The position numbers were made by a program, and so were the translations under genes. From Antedon mediterranea (taxonomy: Eukaryota; Echinodermata; Crinoidea; Comatulida; Antedonidae), in the NCBI RefSeq assembly GCF_964355755.1, contig NC_092673.1, positions 21,953,001 through 22,017,000 of the forward strand: a DNA stretch of 64,000 nucleotides, in the 5' to 3' direction. Every line of letters starts with the position of its first letter. Position 1 is the first letter of the stretch. This document shows, one piece after another, positions 38,901 to 53,900 of this stretch. The notes under the pieces were generated by a model that had not been told where the DNA came from, did no database searches, and saw only the letters and a list, made by a program, of their open reading frames with translations.

Positions 38901-41900
38901 TTTTAGAAATAGTGAAGAAACACTCGGTGAAAAAACCCATTCATCTGTATTCATAAATGGGGGAAAGTTGAAAAATGAATTATTAATAAAAAGAGCCCTC
39001 AAAACATGGGAGAATGTCCTCTCCTCCTGTCATTATTTTCAGTAATTTGCCTTTGGATTTATATTTATTATTAGACAAATATTGTACTTATATTAAGATC
39101 ATCATTCTATTGCTATTCAGTACCATTATTTTGTGTTACAGTAAATATTATAAAATAATTTATTAAATTGTCTGTATTCAAAGGATAAGCCAAGATATTT
39201 GTTTTTTTGTCAATATGTAATTATAATATTTTGTTAATCATTTTTTGCAACAAAGAGATCTATTTTCTTAATGAATAATATTTAAATAATATAAAGACGT
39301 ATTGTCCTCCAAAAACATAAATAGTAAAGAAGCAGGCCTACTCAACAACAAAAAATTTGTTTTTCAATTTTTTTTCGGGAGAATAATCTTAATGAAAGTT
39401 GATAAAGATACATCATCTATTTTATTGTAAGGAACATGTAAACATATAATTGATAGTATTACACACTGTATTGGAGTAAAAATCAGTAACAATTAAACAG
39501 CAATTTAACTAGTCTAAGTAAATTATTATGTCTTGTCTTCACTAAATTTCATATTAATCTTTGTTTTTGACACCAATTTAAATTGAAAGAATCATTATAC
39601 AAGAAGAAATCTTGGCATGTGTTACTTTTTATAACATTTTAAATATTGTTTTCAGAGTTAGTCATTAATATCCATTTAAACAACAGAAAGAATAACAAGT
39701 TTTTCTCTGCCACATTGCTTTAATATTACACATTATTTCTTTAACTTTCTAACAATTTATATGAAGTAGCTGATAACATTTTCTAATATAAAATAACTAA
39801 TAAATCATCTACACATTCAATCTTTAACAAAGTTTTTTCTGTGACAATTTGGCTATTGGATTTTAACTTGTAATTGAGTTCTGTATTTTTTGTAATACAA
39901 TAGGCTAGTCAGAAGATGAAGCAGAAGATAATTTAAACCTTTTCTTATCCTTTTAAAAAACAGGAGATTTATATGAAGAAATCATTATATCCATACGCTC
40001 AGTATTAATGCTTATTGGCTTGTTTAAGAGACACATATTGCATCAATGAATGGCTTTAAGCAAATGCATATTTGCCTCACAGACTTTGCGTTAGGCCACA
40101 GACATTAAAAACTTCTCTTTCTCTCCTTCAAGCATTTCAACTTTTACTTGACATTTAAAGAGGAATCACAAGGAATAATAACATTTGTTACAGTAGTTAG
40201 TAATCCTTCATTGATTTTTTCATGTTTTTTAAGTATTTAAGTGGTCAGATGTCTATTTCAGCCAAATTTAAATAAGCTTTACTAGTTTTGTAGCAACAAT
40301 CTCTTAATAGCATATAATGCTTATAAAGTGATTAAGATTGACTATAAAACAACGTTTACAATTCATGAATTCATTAAATTGGTTCTGTCCACCAAGTGAA
40401 CAGTTCTAAAGGAAAATCTCACATAGAATACTAAGACCCCATTTGCACTTACTAAATTTCTGAAATGGAGGAACATAAAGCTCTGTCCACACTATCAAAC
40501 TAAATTGTAAAACTATAAATGAAACTCTGATGATGATTCAACAAACATTAGTAAAACACCTACCTCCCCAAACTGCCCCTCTCCAAGCCTTTCCAAAAAT
40601 ATCAACTTATCTCTTGGAAACTCTGGACAGAGGGTTCGCGTGTTGTTAAGTTTTTCCAAACACTGGTCAGGGACACCATAGATTGTGTTGCCGGACACTC
40701 CCTGGATACTCATCAGGTCTGTTTCCGCATAATGTTGCTGTTGCAATGATTTTGGAGAACACGGTTCAGCATAAACATTTGCTTCATCTGTCAATGGAAA
40801 AATCAAATCTTTGTAGCCTATTAAAAACAAAAATGAGACATTTCGATGTCAATCTGACCCTAAATAACACTTCACATGAATGTATTCTAAAATAAACTCT
40901 TACCTAGAATAGTTTCCAAACTCATGTTTTGTGGGAAAGCTATTCCAAAAAGAGAAAGAAACATCTAACATCAATATGGTATTAAATTGTATGCTAGAAG
41001 TATATACACTTCTCTTGTAAAGAAAAATCGTTAAAGAACCACCATAGAGTCACCTTAAAAGAGGTTAAAACAGTCTCGTTACCAAAACTACAATGTGATC
41101 AATAAAAAAACTATTATTTTGTGTTGCAGCTAAAAATTGCTCTATGAAAACAAATTTTTAAGTGGCATTACACTTTATTTTTTATTTTATTTTATTCAAT
41201 TTCCAGGTAACATACAAAAATCATAAACAAGGTACGGCATCATTCAACAAAACAGAACAAAAGTACTATCAGCACCTGCGGGTAACCAAAAGTGGATCAG
41301 TTCAAAAGAACTGCACTGTCGAGTGGCTTTCCCAACTAATAGTACGAAAAACGCAAAAGACATAAAAACACAGTTATTTTCAGAATCACCATTTAACCAT
41401 TAAAAATGTTTAATTTATTCAATACTGTTTATCAGGTTTGGCAGTAGAAACAGGCCCAACGATGCTTATAAACTGAAGAACTGGTTTTGATTCGATAAAA
41501 TGAGGTTAGTTTCTTGTAAAAATAAGCAAAGGTATATAAAGTGTTCATAATTTCAACAATTTTGAATGTAGTTTACGGAGTCAATTGCAATTTATGCACT
41601 GTACACAAGTACCTTGAAGACATTATATCAGAATCTCAAGTTAAAGTGAGTGAGGTGCTACAACGTCAGCTCCTAAATGAAGTCAATAATTGCTGTAGGG
41701 ATTTCAGAAACTGCTGTTTACAAGCCAATGTGCCAAAGGGGTGAAACAAAAGTGTTTCGTGAGTTACAACATCAAATAAATCAATTCTCTACTCATCCAT
41801 CAACATACTTGTGAAAAACACAGATAAATTTACTAACCAATAAGAAAATCTGTTTTATCGACTGAATAACTACAGTATAATAATATTTTATTCTGCAAGT

Positions 41901-44900
41901 TACAAAAAGTACATCATTTTCCAGAAGTAATATAGGCCCAAATAGAACAAATTATACTCTTACTTTCAATATAAAATTTAATGACAAAAAGAAAGATCAA
42001 CGTTTCGGTACCATCATAGAACCATTTTCAAGATCAAGTGAATACAAAACAATAATAATTACTTAATAACAACAATAATAATTACTTAATTAGCCCTCAA
42101 TTAGCATTTCCTGTCACCAACTTTGGTGCTTAGTGCACATAATTATTATTGTTTTGTATTCACTTGATCTTGAAAATGGTTCTATGATGGTACCGAAACG
42201 TCGATCTCTCTTTTTGTCATTAAATTTTATATTAAAATTATATAGTAAACGTCTTTTAATTTATACTCTTACTCCATAATATAAGTAATGGCAATAAAAT
42301 ATACAAAATACTTAAAATAAATTTTTTCCCCACACTAAAATAATAATATATATATGATAATACTTTATTGGATAAACTCGAAATATGAACTTTTATAACA
42401 TGGGCCACATGAAATAAAAATAAATATGATGTAGCACACATTCAAGCGCGTCTTGTTGTTATGTACAAGCAAGTAATTTCATTTCATTTGCACGTTTAAT
42501 TTTAGCACTTCCTACTGTAACGGTTTAAATTTAATAGCATGATGAAAACTTACCAACAAAAGCACCGGAATCTTCATCATCACTATGCGGAACTTTGTTA
42601 TCGATGATGTGATATTGCGGTTCATCATTAGGATTCGAAATCTGGTACGTGGGGTTGGCACGCCGGCTGTTGTAGTGTGTAAGCGAGTTGTTACCTGCTG
42701 CACGGGTGATGGTTTCCGCATGGTAAAGGATCTGCGGTACTTGGTGCTTGAGACGGATGTATTTATGTCGGTATAAAAACAAGAGAAGTCCGAAGATGAG
42801 CACCAGGAATATGAGGACGCCAAAGACAATTCCTAGGACCAACAGGGTGATGTCTTCAGCTGGTTCGGGACTAGCTGCCGTTACACCTGAAAAAGAATTT
42901 TTTATTTTTATTTATTTAGTATACAAAAAAAATGACACACAACAATCCTAGAGGGCAAACATGTGATTTACAATACACAACAATGACAATTACATAAAAG
43001 TTGAGTTATTATAATTATCATTATTCGATAAGATTAACAATTATTAATTTATCCATCTATTATATACATATAATAATTTTATAATCAACTTCATGCTATC
43101 AAATGTAGACTGACAGTGAAATGTTTGGTATAATCACATATTTAAATCTAATAAAACTATGCATAATATATTTACTGGTACATAAATCATTAAACATTGC
43201 TAGGAAAATTATCTCACGGCACGGTCGATAAAATTGATTTAAAAATGTTCATGATACAACTTCTCATTAAAACGGATGTATTTTGCTTTGTTGAAATATT
43301 GTTTAGATTTGTTAGAAATAAAAATTGCATTTAATTGGTTTGATTATAATGTTGATAGAAATATGTAGGATGACCTTCCCATTGATTTTGTGCTGTTGTC
43401 GGAAATGTTAGCGCATAATGATTTAGGCGCAGTAAAATCGTGTTTAGTAAATGTATAAAATACTTAATAAATATATCAGTATTTAGACAGATTTATTAAT
43501 CTTTAAAATGAACTGCATAAATTATTCTATATTATATTAGGATTATCCCAAAACTTTGCAACTTATCATAATACAGTAATGTAATTTGGAGTAACGGGTG
43601 CAGAATTGGTTATTATTCATTGGTGAATAATATTATTATTAATATAAACTGTGTGACTGGATATTCTTCTTGTTCGAGTTTTCGAATCTTTTATTCCTCT
43701 TTAGACATTCCGATAATTTTGAATGGTATACTATTTAGAAAAATGTGTTAAGACCAATATCTTTGACAACGGCTGAATAATAACGGTTCAATAATATTCA
43801 GGGCCGTAGCCACATGTATGGTTGGTACTTTTTCACAGAGGCCTTTGACAACCAAGTGGCTTGAACAGAGATCGTTCCCTTTTCTTGCAAAAACAGGACC
43901 ACTTTATTTCTCGAGGATACATAACTTATATGTTCGGCTAATTGTTCTACATCACAATATGATCATAGAGAGGTAATCGCAACAAAAGACAGCTAGCATA
44001 GTCTGACTGTAAAACGACGTTTGGCTGATAGTAACCACAAATTCAATAACTAGATGGCGCCTATCCATAGGGCAGGTAACTGCTAGTATAAATCTATCAA
44101 CAAGTTTGATATAAATTAATAACCTTTAAATGAACCATACAACCAAATTCCATAATAGTTAAAATTCAAATATGAATCTTGTCATCATCTCTAGAGTATG
44201 TTTCATTTTGAATGATTTTAAACGCTGCATTTTGCACTGCGTATTACAATATTTTATCTCTGTTTAGGAAATATTATCCATTAACAAGATAAATTGAATA
44301 CATATTGCAATATATATCAAAGTAAAAATTCTATTTCAAATTAAAGTTATACCCTACATGAATAATTTATATCGTTTTAAATTATACATATATACTGTAA
44401 TAGAAGATATAACCTATTCAACTGTGTTATCAACTTATTATATTGAAATGCATAAATTTATACAAATAAAATCAAATAAAATTTCATCAGAATTTGGACG
44501 TCAAGATTAATTACAATTTAGAATTTTGTATATAATATATGTTATTATATACTTTTATTAAAAAAAACAATATAGCAATGATACAACTTGTGGCCAATGG
44601 CCAGATTGCGTGTAACCCTTTAATAATATAGGTTCTTAAAAGACAATCAAGACAAGACAGGCGACAAGCCACTCAAAAGATAGTTTCCCAAAATTGACTG
44701 TGGGTAGGTTTCGAACACAATCACCAGTCATGCATTGCACAAAATCTCAAAATGTTTTTATAAAGCCAAGTGTATAATAGTACCTCAAATCATGATCAAA
44801 TCAAATGGCAAGGACATGCAATTGTGTTGTTGATATGCTAATACAGTATTAATATACATAGAATTATTATGTTTATTAAATAAAATAAATATCACAATAC

Positions 44901-47900
44901 TCAATTTTGTTCTTTCTAATATGCTAATATTACTAATTTATTAATAATAATATAAAAATATACATAGTATTACTCTATTTATTAAATAAAATAAATATCA
45001 AAGTGCTCAATTTTGTTCTTTCATAATTTTGTTTTCTTATTTATAATTTTTTTTACTGGTATTGTTGCTGTTTGCTTTCACGTTATTAATATTATTTTAA
45101 ATAAATCCACTCTTACTCATATAGCATTCTTGTTTTGTTCTTTCAATTTATTTTAGATTAATAATAATTACATAAATTATTTTTGAAACAAATAAACAAG
45201 ATTAATTAATAAAAGAGTTAATGCACTTTTTGAGTTATTTAAAGTAGAGATAATAATTAAATTCAAGTAATTCATAGTGTTATATTTAAAAATAATAACA
45301 TCATATTTCACAGTATTTAATTATCATTTAGCAAATTAAGACCAAAAATCTAAGTATGAATAATTTGAAGGGATTAACAGCAAGAAAATTCTATATTACT
45401 GAATCTCTATTTGTTTGAATTTAATCAATAATAATCTATGAATGACATCTTTATATATCTAATTTATCTACAGTGGTTGGGGATGAAGGGGGTGGAGAGA
45501 CAACACCCATATGCTGGCCTTTCTATAATCTAGAATTATTTATATAGTACCATACTATATGAAAAATTAGATTTAACTTTTACACTGGATTTTTATATTG
45601 ACTTTTATTGCGATTGAACGATTGAATGTTTCACATTAAGTAAGGTAATCTAACTTTTATGACATTTACTGAGTGTTAAAAACCACAAATTAGAAGAAAT
45701 TGAGAAGGGTCATGTCACACACATTCACCCTCTACTAATACTATGTTTATGATTCTGATGGATTTTAGTAGAAATAGTTTCCTCCAACTACTTTTAGCAA
45801 CATGGTCAGTATATTGTGTTTTCAAAGTGCATGTGATATTTTATATTTTTTTTATTTGAAAGTTTCAACCTTGAATAATAGGCCCAGCATTTATTAATAA
45901 TAATGTTCTATAAAGGACATTGGCTATATCTTTGATTTGGGCCTTGAGATTTGTTCCTAATGTTCAAATGGTTAATTACAAGTATGACTCCTGTTGGCTT
46001 AGTCAGCAGGATTTAAGTTTAATTGGTAGCATGCTGGAACACAGGTCAATTGAATATGAATGAATTTAGCAAATTCTAGGCCCAAGCAGGCAGACTACTG
46101 GCTACCTCTGAGGACATATAATTTGTGAATATATGTACATGTTTCCCTGCTTGCGGGCATCATTGCACCTCAGTGTATTTCCTCCCTAGCTATGTCACTG
46201 ATCAAATGGCAATTTGACATTCAGCAAGCAAAAGTGTTACTGAAGGTCTCATGGAAGTGAAGGCCTAGTCCAGGGTTACAGTCCTCAACTAATGTGAAGT
46301 CATACAAATTAATATACTCTAAGGAAGTATTTTCAGCAACTGCTACAAAGCATGGGCTATTGAAAACCAATAGCATAGAGTCAATCTGAAATGACAGTTT
46401 TGTGTATTAGTACAACACTGTTTTAGAATGCCAAGGAGAAGTGACAACAAAAAGTTTGTGGATTCCCATTCACTGTTGTATCACCCACTATGTAACAATC
46501 AACCACTAATAATCACATTGCCTTGTGGAGGTGTAGGTAGGGATTTGTTAAACAAGGCCATATACATGGCTGCAGTCGCGTGTTCAAGTTAGTGTTTACC
46601 GACCAACCGACATAGTGAGCTGTAGAGTCGCGTTGCACGCGACTAAAAATGTGTGAAATTTCATTTTCAAGTAAATTTCCCCTATAAATAGATAGATTTT
46701 GTTAGTTTCCAGTTTAAAACATCTAAAATAAATTAATCACAAAGAAGGCCTAAATAAAAACATATTACTACCTTGTCCACCTTTTCTGTCTGGTAATGTA
46801 CGATTTGGATCCCACGGTGGAATGTGCGTAGCACCACTAGGAACCCACGAATTATCTTGAGGGTCAAGTCCTTCACTGACCTCTGTTTAAAAATAAGATA
46901 TGTGGTTATTATATATAGGCCTACATAGAATAAAGTTAGCAAAAGAGAAAGAAATGAACTAATAAAAAAAGAGTAGAATACTCTGAAAATAAGAGTTTCA
47001 AATTATAATTTGCTGTGCAGAAAATCTGTGTATAACCAGTACTGGTGAAACATTAACAAGTGAAAAAAACTCAAAACAGAAAAAGGAAGAACAGAAAAAA
47101 AAACATTTGAAAAGACTATTTAGTTTATATTTTTGTGCAGGAGATCAGTGCAGATAACATGAAATCCCCCATTGCAGAAATGAAGACAAAAAGCAGTGTC
47201 AATCATTCAATTTCAAAATAAACAATATTTTTACACCCTCTCCCTTCCCCTTTCTAAAAAAAACCCCCAACCAAAAAACAAACTTGAAAACAAAGTACAA
47301 TAAATAAAACTATTCATATTCTTGGAAAATTTTCAATATTACTCATCTATTAGATTACATTGAACATTTTATCTTTGCACGATCATCAATTTATCTAACT
47401 GTCCATTCTGATCACCTTGCCAATTAAATTGTGGTTTGCAGAAAATTGTTGCGGTTACATTTTCATTTACGCCGTCCAAGAAACCTGACACAGATAAGTA
47501 AATATGGCTTGAGATATTACAGAAATGCTCACCACTCAAGCCAGCCTGGATTTAAGAATCACATATTCAATTTCCTTATTGAATAACACCATTAAGTAAA
47601 GTAGATGCCATAAAACGTACAGATGCAATATCTGTTGGCTGGTAGTTTGATCGTTAACGCCGCTACTCAAGTTAAGCTTAATGTATTACTATCCAGTAGC
47701 TTGGATATCAGTGACAATGTTCAGTATTGACATTCAAACAAACAGTTTTAACTACGCAACTTAATGACTTCATAAAAGATTACTCTTAAAAATATTTATT
47801 TTACACATCGCAGCTTGTCACGATATAAAATGAACAGTAGCTGCTTAATTCACACACCTGTAAATTAAATAACCTACTTAAGGCAAAGTTTTTAAACTAA

Positions 47901-50900
47901 AATATATATTCAAATATATATATTTATCACTTGCACTGATGAAGGGCTAGTGTTGCCCGAAAGCTCTGCTAACTTTTCTGGCTGTTTACTTTATCGTTTT
48001 GATTTAGCTTTTCGCTTTTTGTTTTTGTATTTCCATTGAGATCCAGCCACTGATACCCACAGCATTGTCATTTTTTCAGTATTTTGCCTTTGGATTTATA
48101 TATTTATCAAAGTAAATAATGGCAAATATTAGTTAGAAACTATAAAATGAATATACAAAAAAACAGTATAATCAGAATCTTTCAGTACATCAAAAAAAAA
48201 AAAATTGGCTCTTTTCATTATTATGGTTATATTTGTATCTAAAAAACTCTATATATTCTTCCGTATATTTCTAAAACCAATAACGTAGAGTATACCTAAT
48301 GGAAATAACGTTGTGGTAATTTGAATAGTAAAACACTGATGCTGTCTCCTCTTGCGTTACTATACATTATGCTACACAAATAAATAGGTATCAATTTTAA
48401 CTACACTACTAGAGACTAAAACATGATTCCCAATAATTCTTATTTATGCGTATGTGTTTCCATTAAAGGCTGGCAATGAATTTTATGTTTTACGCAGGAA
48501 ATATAGACATATTACTTTAATTCCAACATTCAAACTGCATTACTATATTGATAGAGTAAACACCAATATATTACTAGTGTATTTAAATCAAAATTTTTTA
48601 TTTGTTTAATGTTAATTTGGGAATAATTTCTTTCAAATAAAAAAAAAAAAATAGAGAGATATAAAATAAGACATGTTATACAATTGCATTCTCGCTTCTG
48701 GACAAGCAAAGTATATTGATCGAAAAAGTCAAGAGATTTAACAATTCTTTTCAGAATTATATAAATGTGGTGTACAGCAAACTTTATATCACTATAAAAT
48801 ATTAGAATAAAGAATAAAGTTTGTGATATATATTACAACCAGCTTAGCTGTGATATAATTGAAGTCCCAGCTTGACATACTGTATAAAGAAGGATTTAAC
48901 ATGCTGCAATATACCTGACATATAGTGTGATTACCTTCAAAACTTCTCAAGTTTACAACATCCATTACAATAATATCAATAGGGATTGCTGGGACTTTAC
49001 AGCGATCTTAGTAACGCAATTTGTAACTTGTCTCAGATGAGCATCAAACATACAACTGCATCAGATAAATTGTTGTACCATTGCTACTATTATATACAAT
49101 TAAGCTACAAGTTCCTGTATACGTGATCTCTGTTCCCATTTAAGCTACTGTTCCACCTGTATTTGTAATATCTGTTCACATTTTTTCAACATTTGTTTAC
49201 TTTTACACATCTCCTGTCTAACTGTAATCCTTGTTTAACTGTATTTCATGTCCCTGTAACTGTAGGATTAATCTCTGTTTAACCGTACTATTGGTCCACC
49301 TGTAATCCCTGTCTAACTGTAATTTTTGTTCAACTGCAACCCATGTCAACACTCTAATCCCTGATTAACTGCAATCCCTATCCATCCAACTGTAATCCCT
49401 GTTTAACTGCAATCCCTGTTTAATTGCAAACACATGTTTAACTGCAATCCTTGTTCAACTACAATCCCTTCTAACTGCAATCCCTGTTTAATTGCAATCA
49501 CTGTTTAACTGCAATCTTTGTTCAACTGCAATCTTTGTTCAACTGCAATCCTTGTTCAATTACAATCCCTTCTAACTGCAATCCCTGTTAACTGCAATCC
49601 TTGTTCAACTGCAATCCCTGTTTAACTGCAATCTTTCTTCAGCTACAATCCCTTCTAACTATCCACTGTCACGCTATGGTCACCTTTGCTATTACTCTCT
49701 GCATTACCAACTTCCCTGTCTTTTACGCAACTTCTATGTGCACAAAATCACATGAAATGTGTGATTGTTCATTCAATCTTAGTTTCTTTTTTGGCGAACT
49801 AACTAAAACTATCAGCCAGTACAGTTGCAAACAATGCAGTTTTCTTTAAAATAGTAATTAAGAAAATAGTACCAAAACATTTCGTTGTAAAGCTTATTCG
49901 CAAAATGCAAACTTAAATTGTGATAAAAATTACAAGCAAATACGGAAACACATCGCAACCCAAGGCTGTGTTATAATTACACAAGTGAACACACCACCAT
50001 AGGTATCACGATTTGACCTTACCAACTAAATAAAAAGTCAACGACCTAGAGATGTGATAATGATTTTTAATTAATTAATTATTCAGAAAATGTTCTTCCT
50101 ATAAAATAATCCTGTATGTGTTAAAATAATATTTTAAAACTTTCACCTACGAAGTGAAACAATGTTTTTAAAATGATATGATGTGTTTGATTGATGTTTC
50201 CAACCCATGTTAGAAGGTTTTACCAAATTAATAATTGTTGCCATATATAACAAAATATTTAAAGTTCACAATGACTAATATATATAGTAGACGAATTTTG
50301 CCAATTTAATATTTATTTTAGTTATGATGGACTGAAATCCTCCTTGAACTAACTAATGCACTTTCAATGTAATTTGGCCTCCATTTGTTGCTGTATGATC
50401 TCCTATCCCAACCCCTTCATTCTCCTCATCCTTCCTAAATACATACTTTTCAAGGATGATATATATTGGAAGCATACTACATGGAGGCGTTGAAGGGTGT
50501 GTTTATACAACACGTCATTATACACATATTCAGCACGCAAACAAGAAGTGTGTTGTATAAAATTAAAAAGATTACCGGGTATGTAAGATTTTAATCACAA
50601 GAGTGATACTTAAATATTGTGGATTCGCACCTGGTTGTTCACAGTATTCCCAGGTAAGAATATTATCAACAACTCCCTGCTCCCGTTAAATAAAGTAAAC
50701 TTAACCGATTTTATCACTTAACATTAATGCTAAACATGTCGGCATAATTTAACAGTTTTATCCCAATTTTAAAACATATTTTGGGGCCAAATTTCAAAAC
50801 CAAATTTTGTAACAATCTATCACCTGGTTAAATTTCTCAAATTCATAATACATATTAGCAGTTATGATGCAAATTTACCTTATTCATATTTTCAGCTTCA

Positions 50901-53900
50901 TATTTTACGAACTAAGCAGACTATTTTGTCTTTTGTTAGCAAAAATCATGAAAAAATTGTTTATTTGTGGCGCAGTGCAATGTGTTGGAGGTTCGACTAC
51001 CGATAATGAGATCGAGGTTCGAATCCAACTCTCACCGCATTGCTTGTATCCTCAGGCAAGATACCTTACTTACGTTTGCCTCTCTCCACCCAGGTGTATA
51101 AATGGGAACCCGGTTTAGATCAAGACACAACTTTGCGCTGATTACTACTGCATTATGGGAGTATGTTTCCATATGTATTTGATCAGGAAAAAATGACTGG
51201 GGTAATAATGTTCAGTGCTTACATGTTTCACAACATTAGGCGCTGTATAAATGACATAATTAAATAATTTAACTACCGTATTAACATGAATTTTAAAAAT
51301 GGTTGAAATGTTACTACTTCTACTGCATGAATGATATGCTTGTGTTATTTTTAGTATAATGTGTTGAAATTTAAAAGATTAAAAAAAAGCTATAGAATTT
51401 TAAAATGATTTCAATACTTTGATATTTCCTACAAAATTAGTAAACCATTGAAAACATTTTATTTACCTCATATATCTATTGTTAACATCTACATCTACAC
51501 AGTCTGCAGTTAGATGAAACGTACTATGCAACTTAAACCAGCTACTGTATTTGGATTATATAAATCTACTATTACACCATCTCTATTGTGCACTATTGCC
51601 CTCAACTCTTTTCATAATACCATTTAAACACACCACTGTGGTCATCAATTGTTCTCATTGCGTTAATGACTCCCCCAAGATTTCATCACAAACTCATTTA
51701 AACTCATTTTTCCCAAATGTCTTTATTGAATCATCAGCAATTCCTGCGGGACACATTAGCATATTTTAATGAGCAAAAAACTACATAAAAATATTATAAT
51801 TCTAAGTTTTAGAGTTCAGGTGATAAAAATGGAAGAATGTTAGAAAAAACAAAGCTAAAATGAAGACGTCGGTTCGCCACTTTCCTTTAGTAAACCAAGA
51901 TATTTTATGATAAACATTTTTTTTTACAGGACTCAGTTGCGTAGAAGTTTTTTAAATAGAAATTTAATAATCTACTGGCAATATCATATTCATAAATTCA
52001 TTATGTATACTTCTGTGTGTTATTGATCCATACATTCAAAATACCAACCTATTGTTATTTAATAAAAATAAAAGTATAGCACGATCAATTTTAATAGAGT
52101 AGACACTTTGTCTGGCAAAGCGAGATTCAATTTCCGAAACAGTAGCAATTAAAAACTATACTACAATATAAAAAAAGGCAAAATATAATCACGTTCAAAA
52201 TCCAAATCCATAACCATAAAAAGAAAATGATATGGTTATAGATAAATATAACCTCTAAAGGGATATTGCAAGGCTGAAAACAGGTCAAAAACATTCAATT
52301 TAAAATGATATATTAAAACTGCATACGAATCGATTGGTTGAAGTCCAGGCCGGCCATTTATTACAAAGTAAAAGGCTGATATTTGAGGGTTTTCACCCAT
52401 AATGTACCAGTTACCAACAACCCAAGCTCATAAAATAGGCCTAAATAGTACTTTTTGTGATGTTTCTAAAAATCCTTTTCTTTAGACTATTTATTTTCAT
52501 GTCTTTAATGTTTAAATGCTATTTCAAATTGAGATATAGCCACTGTTAGTGTTCCAGCATCATTGTTATTTTGTATCTATTGAAAGAGCTACACCTCATA
52601 ATATATTAGATCTGTTAATTTGATTCAGTAGTATAGTTACTATTAATGTAAATACTTCACATAAATGAATTTGTTTATAAATCACAAGCGGCAAGATAAA
52701 TTCTCAAGCAAATATAATCGTGCACACCAAATCAGCCTGTCTGTTATACTACAAAATACTGTATGTATAGAAAGCTTTAGCACTTTGAAAAATAGTCGCA
52801 TAAAAATTGTTTTAAGAATCCTCTTCTATCAATGTTAAAAGCAGAGTAGATTTTAACACCCCATCAATATCTTTAAAACCATAAATCATACACATTCTTA
52901 ATTCCACTCATTAAAATGAAAAGATGTTGACATTTGCAAAATTGAAAAGCATTGCAGATATTAAAAAACAAGATGATACTAATGTTTCAAAACTTTTAAG
53001 AATTGGAAAATATAAACGAGCTAATATATAACACAGCAGACAATATATTTTGCACAATTTAAATACATATACTTTCAGTGATAATATCATAATACACCAA
53101 GTGCAATATAAGGAGAATAAGAAACACGAAAATGATTTAAATTGCTTTTCAATAATTGCGTATAATAATTGTAAATACATGCTATAAAACAATTCATATA
53201 TGTACACAGGTATATACAAAAATATAGTGTTAGTTTAAACATCCTGAGCAAATATATACAGTACACAATTGAATGGCGATAGTTATATTACTATACGCCT
53301 TTATGGTGTATTTAAATAACATATAATGTGCAAATACGACAAGGCCATTAAATAGTGCGCATTATTGCACTTTTCAAAATGTGATTAGCAGGATGGTAGA
53401 TGCAGTGTAATTCCTGGTTCTTTTATCCAGTTGAAATCTATGGGGTCAAAGGTTAGCCGAAGACGTGCATGAAAGAATTGAAAAATATCGGTGATGAAAT
53501 GGAAGCGAAAGTAAATGAAAGAAATCATGATATAGAATGATGATAAAACCTAGAATGAAATAAAATAATTTAAAAATGGATTTTGTGGGTTAGGCTACAC
53601 AGAAAAGGACAACTAATCAATTTAAATGCACCAATATCATCTCAACTCATAACAAATTCTTCCTCTTCAAATCATAATATATTGTTTTTATAAATCAATG
53701 AAAATTGCATTTTATCTTATCAGTAATTTGGAAATATACTTTTTATTCTGACTGTTGAATAGAAAAATTAAATTCTCCAAAATTTTTCTTGGAAAGAGTA
53801 TTGAGTACATTAAGTAAAGTATGTTTATGAGAGGATAAACTGCATTTAAATCAATATTACATTTTAGGTGCTTTTAAAAACTATTTCTCTACCATCTCTT

